Source: Onchidella celtica
Lineage: Eukaryota; Mollusca; Gastropoda; Systellommatophora; Onchidiidae
Reading direction: 5' to 3'
Assembly (NCBI GenBank): GCA_963931925.1
Contig: OZ007569.1
Location: 9,323,207 to 9,387,206 of the forward strand
Length of the DNA stretch: 64,000 nucleotides
A program made the translations under genes and the position numbers. Below are positions 24,532-35,600 of this stretch, one piece after another (position 1 is the stretch's first letter; every line of letters begins with the position of its first letter). The notes under the pieces were generated by a model, which made no database searches, had not been told where the DNA came from, and saw only the letters and a program-made list of their open reading frames with translations.

Positions 24532-25246
24532 CAGGGCCGGATTAAGACTTTTAGGGGCTCTAAGCACTTACAAGATTTGGTGCCCCCATGCACTGTATAT
24601 ATAATTCAAACTATAAACAAAAGTAAACCATAGAACATTTAAGTTTAATTTTCGAAATGAAACAAAACTTACAGTAAGATGGAAAATCATATTTATTTTT
24701 GTACACTTCTATTTTAATTTCATTTGAAAAGTTTTCTCATTTTATAATTACAAAATCTTTGACTAGGTCCTCAAACGTAATCTTACATAACACATCTGCT
24801 TCTATAATTCGTAGAAATAAGACATCTGGTCTGCCATCTTGTTGGGATTTTTTAGTACGGTATACTTCAACTGAGAAAATGAACTCTCAGATGAACAATT
24901 TGTGACCATTAATGTTAAAATGAAAGCTAGTGCCTACATTTGGAAACACACACTCAATATACATGGCCGATTTGACGCAGGGCAATTATTTGATACTTTC
25001 AAAACTAAAAAAACAACAACAACAACAAAAAAAAAACCGAGTCTTATACGCCAGCAAATACTTCGATTTTTTTATTTACTGCCGTGGCCCCTTTTGGTGG
25101 ATCCTGATTCAACTGCACCATTTACAGTTTTGCACCATGGTCCATGATAAACCCGGGAATGAAAAATTTCTGTGGTGTCCCTCTTCCCTTGATGCCCTAA
25201 GCATATCCTTATACATGTATTTTGCGTAATTGTTACTCCAGTCCTG
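24532..25246 (-). mobile_element. Internally deleted hAT transposon with intact 8-bp target duplication
   Basis: The ends are CAGGGCCGGATTAAG (left) and, inverted, CAGGACTGGAGTAAC (right), 11 of 15 matching. A perfect 8-bp direct repeat TAACCATG flanks it at 24524-24531 and 25247-25254. On the minus strand (about 24890 to the stop at 24737) a frameshifted relic of the hAT transposase C-terminal dimerisation region can be read: SSESSFSQLKYTVLK, then after a frame change IEADVLCKITFEDLVKDF. The N-terminal and catalytic parts are missing. This copy is 715 bp, far shorter than an autonomous hAT. Confidence 0.9.
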
Positions 25247-25392
25247 TAACCATGGTTATCCAAAAGCTAGTTTATCGCATGGCCTTACCATTACTACATT
25301 CCATGGAAAATCACGGTTATTTCGTCTTCGATGGATCATACTATATTTTCTACCTGCTTGTATTATGGTGCCGAACCGCTTGTTACATAGAC

Positions 25393-26324
25393 CAAGGGTG
25401 GCCAAACCGAGGCTCGCGAACCACGTGCGGTTCTTTGACCTTCGATATACTGCTCATGGTGGAAATATGTTGGCTTAGGTCTTTTTTCATCACAGTTAAT
25501 ATTAAAGGTAAATAAGAAAAGAAAGTCAAACTTTCTAATTCTTTACTGAGTATGAACTGCAACCCCGAATGGTTTCAAACTTAGGCATAAGTTTAATGTA
25601 TATATTTAGTAAAAATATTTAAGAATTTAAACGTTAATTTTAATGCTAGATCTGTGCGAAGGCAATGTTATAAATTTTGGTGCTGAGGAAAGAAATGGCG
25701 GGAAGCACAGGGATTTTAAGAAATTTAAGGCCAGCTTGATTTACCCCGCTCACGTCATATACAGTACCGGTAACGCAGTGTAGGCCCCATTACACAAGAC
25801 GTTGAACTACGCAGACCTAGTTGGTACACTTCGGATACACGTTTTATTTAGAAGTGTCTGTGAACATTTTTGAAGCAAGATGACGTCATCAAATTGTAAA
25901 AAACGAAAATATGAAGATGAAAACGGGAACTTTTAAGCCAGAATGGGAAGAAGATCTTGCATATAATTACTGTTTATGACATTCGCACGTTTTCTGAAGA
26001 CGTTCCCGTGGTTCATTGCCGTATTTAATACGTTCAGTATAGTTTAAACAATCATCAGTCAAGATTTTAAATACATTTGGTATTTATGTGTAGGCTACTT
26101 TGTGATTACTGAAACTAATACAAATTAACAGTTTAAAAAACTGCATACATGAGTAAATATTGTTGCATACGTGTACAATGTATTTCTTAATTTTTATTTA
26201 AATTTTTGTAACAATAGGTGTGTGTAGCAATAAAAACGTGTGTTTAAATTTTGTTCATATTTGTGGCTCTCGAATATTTGAAGTTTATCGTATATGGATC
26301 TTGATGCAAGTTTGGCCACCCCTA
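25393..26324 (+). mobile_element. Second hAT relic (GGGTGGCCAAACC ends) with transposase N-terminus
   Basis: The left end CAAGGGTGGCCAAACCGAGG and right end AGTTTGGCCACCCCTA are inverted repeats typical of a common hAT group (GGGTGGCCAAAC). At 25880 an ATG opens a short Lys-rich frame (SSNCKKRKYEDENG), and after a frameshift it continues as FKPEWEEDLA. This resembles the start of GTF2IRD2/ZBED-type hAT transposases. The rest of the transposase is absent. No matching 8-bp flanks were found, so the copy is older than the one at 24532. Confidence 0.65.
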
Positions 26325-26607
26325 CAGTAAATGGGAAACTCATTCTCATGTTTGTTACAACTGGAAATGTGCAAAAGAGGAGGGGTGCTGACTAAATTTT
26401 ATGCACACTTTTCACACTAAGGTAACCTAGAAATCAAGCCCACGCCAAAGAATGTTGGTTAATAGCTAATTTTTGGTTCACGCACGTCTCAAAGTTTGTG
26501 CCATTGATAATATAAAAATTACGAATTTTAGAAAATCAACTGCATGAGGGAGATCACTCTGACATTTTCAGTTCCAGGCTGCTACGTTCAACCACTTTTT
26601 CGTGACA

Positions 26608-29600
26608 ATGTACAAGAGAAAACTGCACGCGCTTGATTTTCCGGATCCTGATGTGTTTGATGTGAATGGTGAGTGCGTTGTTGTGCTCTGCGATAAATTC
26701 TGAGATTGAATCACAAGTTTGCTGATGGCATAGGTTTAGACTTTCATCTACACTGAAAAAATTGAAGCCGAAATGTGGACTACAGACATCCCTTGCCGGT
26801 ATCAGCTGCTGCTGGTGTTGGCACTGCCAATGACCACATGAAGTATGGTAGTTGCCAAAGAACTTAACTATGCAGGTCTGTATAGTTAAGTTCTTTGGGT
26901 AGATCTATTTGCACATAGAGCCTGATGAAACAGTTCTCTTTCACTAACATAAATACATAGATATAGGCCTACAGGCTATTTGTATAAAAAAAGTTCTTTT
27001 CCTTTCACTGTTTCAGTGCCTTTGCTTCTAACTTCTAGATCTAGAATCTAGATATCTAGTTCTAAGATGTAAAAAAAGATTAAAATTTAGAATCAGATCT
27101 ACATCAAGTTCCAGCAAGGAGAAATAGAATGTGTTCAAGGAGAAAAAGTAATAAGACACAGGAAAGATTCTCGATTGCATCTTATGCAAGTATTGCCAGA
27201 TAGCACCTTTTAATAGCTGCATATTCAGTATTTAATTACCGAGCTTAATATAAAAATAACCTTTATTGTCAGAGGACCAGACATCCTCCGCTCTCCTCGT
27301 GCATACCCCTCTAGCTTGGAATATGTCATTACTGTAAGAAAATCCGGCCAAGAAATGCATTCGGAAGTCCTCCCAAGATACACACATTTTTGGGCAACTT
27401 GAGACACCAATCTTCAAATTTTGAGTTGGAGATTTTATAGCTGATGTTTAAAGAAGTAGATGTGAAACAAAACTCAGACTGACATCATCCATTTTTTTAT
27501 CATCTTAATATACTTATAAAATTTGCACATGTATTACAATAGTTCACATTGCGATTTGTGGCAAGTTGTTTAAGTCTCTTAACTTTATGTTATCTCCGTC
27601 TGCAGATGACAATAAATTTCGATCATTAATCTTGTGGTTGGAAGATCAGAAAATCAGACATTATAAGATTGAAGACAGAGGATCTTTGAGGAACATTCAG
27701 GGGGATGAATGGAATCCAGCACTGGATAAGGTAAACTGACCATCTCACTTCCATTGTGATGGTTCTAATATTGATTGAATGTTTTTGTTAGCACATATAT
27801 AGCCATGCTCATGTATTGTTTTGTTTGTTTTAATTTAAATTTATCAGTGCTATCGGCATAAACTCTATACTATTGTCTGTAACTTCAAAATATGTAAAAC
27901 ACTGAACTGTATCTATAAACAACTTTTTGCAAATGCTTGGTAGGCCTACTACAGAATGAAAAAACAGTGGAGTCCATGTAAACCGAACTTTGGTAATTCA
28001 AATTTCTGCTAAATTGAGATGATTTTGAAATGAAGTTATTTAAATATTTTCTTTTTTATTTCTATTTTAAAAACATTTACTGTTAATTCGAGTTCAAACT
28101 GACCAAATTCTGATAAATCAAGCTTATAGAGCGCGGTCATCTTCAGTGTAACTACTGGTTTCCAATCCCGTAAAAACAATTTCCGCAAACACGCTGACTC
28201 AGGCCTATTAAAATTGTACTCTTTACTCTTTGCAGCGATTGAGGGGGAGGGTAGAGGTGCCAAAAATGATGCAATGGGTAGGCTCTTACGTATCTGTCCG
28301 ACCAAAGGGTGGCCGGGGTACGGGCAGGACTCCTGCATGCAGTGTGATTCTGCCTCAATGACCAATGACATCAGCCAACAACACGCGTACGCGAGATGGT
28401 GCTCGCACTATGATCAGTGCTACACACTTATGTAATGCTCGCTAAGCTGTACAGCATCACATGGACGTATAAAACTGAAAATAATCATGCCAAGGCCCTG
28501 GAGGAACAAACACCTCACACACATGAGGTTCTTAGCATATATCCGTACTGCAAAGATCTCGCTGTAGTGTTTACACATTCACAACACTACACTCGATGGG
28601 GAGGGGGGTCGAGTACAGCAGTGTTGCACTGCATAATGGTAATTCCACGTCAGAGTGTTAGCAAGGTGTGATAACGCAGTAGGCCTACGGTCTTGCATTT
28701 GAACATCATACATGGGAGAATGTCCTATCGATTGATGATGTCCCACACAGTATATATGCAGCCAAGATAAATGCAGGCAAGAGGCAACCGAGTTTGCTGA
28801 CCACAACTACACGTACTAGGCCTAAACCATTCAATGCTGCTTTCTTGTTTTACTGCTATGATACGGTCATTTCTAAGGAAAAAATAATCAAAGGATCTCA
28901 TACGGGTGCCTGCATGTTGTGTGTGTATGTTGGGGGGGGGGGGGGGTGTGTCAGCAAAAAGGGATGTAATTACATATTATATGGTATGGGGCAAACAGTA
29001 TAATAGTGGTTATTTCTCTGCTTAGAGGTAAATCAAACTTTGGTAAATCAAAGTGTAATCCATTTCCCGACGACTTTGGATTATGTGGGCTCCACGGTAA
29101 ACGCTATCTGTTGTTCATGAACCCAAGTGATATTTATTATTTAAAATGAACAGTTTATTTCTATCTATTATGTTTAATCCTATTCAGGACCACAAAAGTG
29201 GCCTGTGTTTGCATAGCTGATCCTGCATAGAGATTCAAAAGTAGCCTCCAGTTTGCAATCATTGCCCCGTGGGAGACCAATTTTATACCCTAGCAATTAG
29301 ACCAGTCTGTTGTTTACATGGTGTATCAGACTGCTCTTTCCCTAATGCCCTTTGGAATCATTGGTATTTATCCTGCGCCTCCTACTTGGTTTTGCAAAAT
29401 AATTATGTAGCTGAAAATATTTTACAACTTCAGAAAAATGTTTCCCATAGGGGTCTTTCGATCGCTGAGAATATAACAAATTTGAGTTATATCTGTATTG
29501 TATTTCTAATCCATGAGCCATTGTCAGCTTATCTTTGAATGTATAGTAATTGTTGTGCTCATTTTTGGGTGATGTGTAGGGCAGTGAGAAATTTGATGTA

Positions 29601-32600
29601 CTGTTAGAAGTTTTATGTAACCTAATATAAATTGAAACAAGACTAAACATTTTCTTTTAATAAACTCCTTTAAAGCAATGTAGAAGTCTGTCGTTGAATT
29701 TTTGTAAGAAAGACAGAATTCTGCCATTTCTATAATGATGACAGATTATACAAACAATGGCTAACATAATATTATATTTAATATGATATTTCAAATCTCA
29801 CCCATTACAGTTCATCAGAGAGGAGGTATTTTTAAAATATTTCTATCAAACTGATTTGAATCTTACATTTTGATTTTCAGTATTTGCAAGAACTGAATTG
29901 TCCTTACGATAGCAGTGATCGAAAAGCTTTGCTTGACTGGCTTTTAGGCTATGCAGTAAGATTAGAATATGGAGATGATGGTGAGTTTACAGTTGATCTA
30001 TCTATATTTATTCAAATCTCATATTGTCATAGAGTTTTGCATTTTGTTCTTGTTTAATAATTAAATGTTTGGAGTAAATGATATGCTCTGTCTTTTGAGA
30101 TTGTTGCTTTGTCATCAGTGAGAATCAGTTGAGAATGATGCCTAGATGACATGTGGGTGTTTTCTTGTGGTACTTTTGAAAAAATGAGTTTTATTATTTA
30201 TCATTCCTGTCATTTCAACCTCAACTGTATTAGTATTACTCTAGTATAAGTTCATATTCTTTTCTGCTATTCTGAGCAATTATGTGAGATTGTAATCAAA
30301 TTCTGATAATCATGTTTTGGATGGAAGTTGAGGAGCCCATTCGTTGCATGACTTACTGGATGTGTAGGCAGAGAGACAATTTGTATTCAGTTTTCATGTG
30401 TTAAAAAGTTTTTTTTTTTTTTTATAATTGTTTCCTTAAGATAAGATAAGATAAATTTTATTCGTCCTTGTACAAGGAAATTTGTTTTGATTATTGAATA
30501 CATAACAATACAGTTACAGAAGCAGAAAGTATGATACATAGCGCGCACGCACACATATATACACACACACTGATAAATTAACTAAATTAACAAAATTAAC
30601 AGTGCACACAATATGCTTCCCTAACTAAAACACATTGACCTGACACGCAGGACATAATTCAACTGTGCACAGATTACGATCAAGATGACGACATTATTGC
30701 AACATCCTAGTTGATGATGGAATAAACGATTTAAAGTAGCGCTCAGTTTTAGTTTTCTTTGACAACAGCCTTAAACTTCTTACAGATCTTATATATTCCT
30801 TGTTCAGGGGATGTTGGGGGTCATTTATAATAATATTAGCTTTTTTAATACAAGCACCAGTGTACAGCTCATCAAAATATGGCAGATCACAGATACAAAT
30901 TTTGGATGCTTTTTTAATTAAATTATTGATCTTATTTTTATCTTTTTGTAAGATGTTTCCTCCCCAACAGACAACTCCATACATCAAAACGCTCTGAATA
31001 GCCATGGTGTAAAATATTTTCAGAATGCTTTTGCTAACTTTTAAAAAGCGGAGCTTTCTGAGGAAATACATGCGCTGGTTGGCTTTCTTGTATACATATG
31101 TTACATGCGCATGCCTTATGTTAGTCTTTAGACTTACATTTTTATCTTCCGTAATTAAGTGGAAAAATTCAAGAATGTCACTGCGGCAAAGTTCCAGCAA
31201 CGCTCTACTCAGAATCCTGGGAGTTCTTCCAATCCTTTAGACCACCTCAACTGTAAGTGGATCATTAATTTATTTTAGCAGAGTTTAAGGATACATGTGG
31301 CATGTCTCAATTTACGGAAGAAAGAATTTAAATATACTTTTTATCATACATTTTTTTATTACGTAATCTGGTAAGAGACTTATTTAACTCTTTTAGTGCT
31401 TAGACCACGATCATGGCAGTGTGTAGAGCCACCGTCATGGCTCCAATTAGCTGTGTTTCAAAATATTCTACACATCTAATTTTTACTGATATCGACTGCC
31501 ATACATCACCTGTGCAGGATTTACCATTTTCTACCATGTTGTAAGATTTTCACTTTTGTGCAAAAATTTAATATGCCGTGTGTTATAGTCAGAACTCAGT
31601 GGGTTAGGCTTTAATCAACTCAGGTTTCAAGTTTCAGTTCTCTTCGATGTAAAGAAGAGGGAGGTTCCAACACAAAGTAGGATTTGAGTGTGCTCACTGC
31701 TTTAGAATCATTTAACATATGCTCAGTGCATCCTTCTGAGTTGGGAAAGTGACTCTGTGGCTGATCGACTTCTTCCATGAAACATTAAAAAAAAAATTTA
31801 AAAAAAAAAAAAAAGTAATTGTTTAATGATAAATAATTGTGAAGAAAAGAGGCATGTTAGTTGTGACTGTTGTTTAATGGACTGTATGAATAATCTTCAT
31901 TATGGTGATAAAGCAGCCTAAAACTAAGTGTAAAAGAAGATTCAGGATTTATTGCATCCTTGCATCATTAGTTGAAGTGATAAAAAGAATGTAAAAAAAT
32001 TATGTGAAACACAAAAGAATTTAAGGGATTTCACTTTAATCGCATATCAACAACTCGCGACCCTAGAATGGCAGGATCGTAAGTCCACTTTTTTGGCAAA
32101 TAGAGTTAAACACTGCAGTACTTTATAATGTGTGTTTTTAGCCCTAACAGTGTGCCAGGGTTCTTTGAGCCTGATTCTGGCTGATATTTAGAGTTGTGAA
32201 AGGTTGTGTGTGCTAAATTAATGATTTTATGGGAACGACAGGGTGGTATAACCAGAGGCTTTGGGATCAAGGCTGAGGCAATGGGTTTGCAGTCCGAGTT
32301 TGAAAATGAGACGGCACCCACTGTCTCATAGTCTTTGGAGCCGTCTGTGTATAAATGTTTTGTGATCGCTGAACACTTCCCTAAACATTAGATTGTAGGT
32401 TTCTGGCACGTTGTTGTTTTTTCGGACAAGCTGCAAGATCTAATATCACTTTTGGTTTGTGTTTTAGCCATGGTGGGATGGTAGGAAATGGGCCATCTTC
32501 CACCTCACACTGTCGGATTTCGACCCTTGCAAGCAGTGGTGGGTTGCGTTGTTCCTGACAGTGAGTGAGGTATTTGGAGGTAGTTTTGTTTCTTGGAGGT

Positions 32601-35600
32601 AGACTTCAGCAGGCTATTGTATGGCCATCAACTGCTGCAGATCTGTAAGTTTGCCCGAAGGCCTCTGCATTATGAACTTGTCATTTTGTTTTTGCTGGTA
32701 TTCGGATAGGCGTCTCCCTGGTCTTTAGAGCATTGTAATTTGCTTTTCAGGAGGAGTTTTGTTGTTTCTCTTGGTCAGGAGAAGAAGGATCAGGGGAGAG
32801 ATTGTGGGGGAGGGAGTTGGGGGGTGGGCTGGTGGTGGTGACAAGGAACATCCATGGATGCATCGTCTTCCAGGTTTGCCAGGGCTTCAACCTTGTTTGA
32901 GGTTCCTGTTGCTGAGGAACTACATCAGGGTTTTGTCACATTGTTTCTGCTGGATTCATTTTTTTGCTTGTTTATTTTCATCTTTGTTACTGCAGCTTTG
33001 ACAGCGGAACTTGCTGTCGTGGCAGTTTTGCTGCTGCACGGCTGTGTCCTTGAGGGCTTCTGTTTTGCTGGAATTTCCTCAGCTGCAGGTTTCGCAGCAC
33101 TAGCGTAAGTCATTGGCAAAATTATTTTTGGTCTTGTCTCAGAGACTGCGCTTCTTGCTTGCGCAAGAGCACCTCTATTCTCAGCCTTGTAACTTTGGAT
33201 GGCATTTTCCTCTTGCCATTTAAGACAGCTTTGTCGAAAGGGGTGTCATTGCCTTCACAATTTGGACATTTAGGTTCAGCTGTGCAAGCCTTATCGTCAG
33301 CATGTTCTCTTTTGCCGCAGTGAGTGCAATCAGCTGATTGCTTCCAGTTTGATTTACCGTGTCCATACCGCTGCGAGTTGAAGCATCGCATGGGGTTTGG
33401 AATGTACGTCGCAACCAAAACGTGAGATATGGCACTTTCAAGTTAGTCAGAGGTTTGATTGTGTGGAACAAGAGTGTTATCTATGCAAGATTTAGTCTGT
33501 TCTGGCCTTGGTATGGAAAAAAACAACCCCATTGAAACATGTTGAGAACATGGACTCTCTGTCATTCTCAGTCTGTACACAACAGACTGAATCACTGAAG
33601 TTGTTTGGACTTATCACCCTGTCATTCTAAGTATGAAATCAGTTTTCACAATGACAAAGACGGTGTTTTTTGTTTACTTTCAAATCAAAGGTTAAAATAA
33701 ATCAATTTCTGTGAAAATTAAAAACCTTATCTAAATGCATTCCATCTGTAGCCTGACAAAAATTGAAGCTTTTCTGCCAAATAGGAAACAAATGGCAACA
33801 CCACCAATCTTTGAAAGCAATTTTCTCAAACTTGAGTTGCCTGGACTTACAACCTTGTCATTCCAATGTCGTGAACTGTCTGCTTATTTCAAATGGAATT
33901 AGTGCTACAGTTTTTGAGGGCAGCAGTTTATAATGTTATGATGTTTTATTGTGCTGCATATCATACTTTTATTTATTTATGCAACAATAAATCTTTTTCA
34001 GTTGAGGATGCAGAGTTTAAGGCAGGAGTTACATCTTTAGCCATGTTATTGCAAATTCCACCACACCAAGATCACTTACAACTACTGAAGGTAGATAAAT
34101 TGTTGATACATCATTTTGGGATAGTGTGATAAAAAAAATGATATAAATTGCACTTCTGATTTTTACGGTAGGAGAATTGAAACACCCAGTGTTGAAACAT
34201 GAAAAGGAACAGTCTATTAAATCACAACTTTGGTGATAAAAGCCTCTAGAAGAAGTAACATGAATGGTGAAATGAGTTTCTGAAAACATTAGTTCCTCTC
34301 TGTATACTTGAAGACAAAAATTTAAAAAATTACTTTTGTAATTTGATTGAATGATTCATTGATTGATTATTCTTGAAGATTTTTGCATTAGTGTATGTTC
34401 CAGAGTCATTCCATTATTCATGTCCTCAGTGGTGCTATGGACTATTGGCCTGGGGAATACATATATTTTTTAAGTTGAATTTCGACACCAATGTTTAAAT
34501 TGAAGCGCAGAATGAAATTTCCTGTCATACGTTTTAATTCTACTCGAAGAAAATGTGTTGTTTTTCTCTGGCTTCAAAATATCGGAACACTTTCTTCTGT
34601 TTACCTCAGTTGTGGCTCAGAATCAACAAAAGTATTAAAAATATAGTGTACTGCAAGACCTTTTAAAATATGTCCACATTCACCTTTACGTCTTTCTACG
34701 TATGATATGATATTTAGTGGAATTTAAGGCTAAAAAGCCTTTCGTGATTACACCAGAGACCTTATTTCCATTGTTTATAATATGATGCGTATCTTCTTCA
34801 ATTTTCAGGCTATATGTCTTGTTGTACAGGAAAGATTTTCATCTGAGGCTTTACAAGCAGCTTTGAAAAGTAAAAATCTAAAGGTAATATTGATTATTGA
34901 TTATATTCACATATATATGAAATATAATTTCCACTCCAAAAATGTTATAGTTTTATTAATCTCTTCAGGAAATTGTTGTGCAGGTTTTCAGATAAATTTC
35001 TGCCACACGAAATCTTTGTTTATGGTTAATTCAAGTTTTTTCTTTATTAGATGTGCTGACTTCTGTTTTTCATGTACATTAGATGTGGCTAGGTCAGTAT
35101 TTCAGAATAAACTTCGCTTTTCTTAAACCTCCCAGGATTTTAATTCACTTTAAAAGATTTTCTTTATTATTTAGTGCTACATATTTTGACATTTGTCTCT
35201 CTTTTTTATGTTGTTACCAGGATGAACATATACCTTTGGAAAAGACGGAACTGGGTTTTGAAGCTGGAGGTAAATGATGTTCCTTAAAAAATTAATATTT
35301 TATGTTTGTATTTTTTTTTTGTGTACTTTTGATGTCAACATTGACATGAAATTTTGCAAGGAACGATGAGTTTAATGCAACATTTCAGTGGAATAGTCCT
35401 GCTAGTGGTTGCAGTTTTAAGTGATGTGTCCTTTTCAATCTATTAGAGATGATCTTAACGAACTTGTTATATATAAATATGGCCGAACAGTAGCTTTTCA
35501 GAACATGTTAACTCACTGACGCCCGTTCCCGCACAAGTTACGGGATAGCTAAATCGACGCATAAGCCCAATCCCGCACCGCCTGCGGGGATACATGAATA

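Larger units (their letters stand above)
32106..33471 (-). mobile_element. Internally deleted non-LTR element: gag zinc-knuckle part plus RNase H part
   Basis: On the minus strand a gag-type block (33122-33471) is followed by a Ser/Thr/Lys-rich frame starting MTYASAAK (32925-33119) and then by an RNase H start (about 32200-32380). The endonuclease and RT that should lie between them are missing; only about 550 bases separate the blocks. LINEs with both a zinc-knuckle ORF1 and an RNase H belong to the Jockey/I-like groups. Several frames are used and stops occur, so this is a relic. It lies antisense in RTRAF intron 3. Confidence 0.7.

Noticed and set aside
33481-33900. Repeated CCTTGTCATTC / CCCTGTCATTC phrases as a tandem repeat
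   Set aside because: Only two to three loose matches with different flanks; not enough to define a repeat unit.
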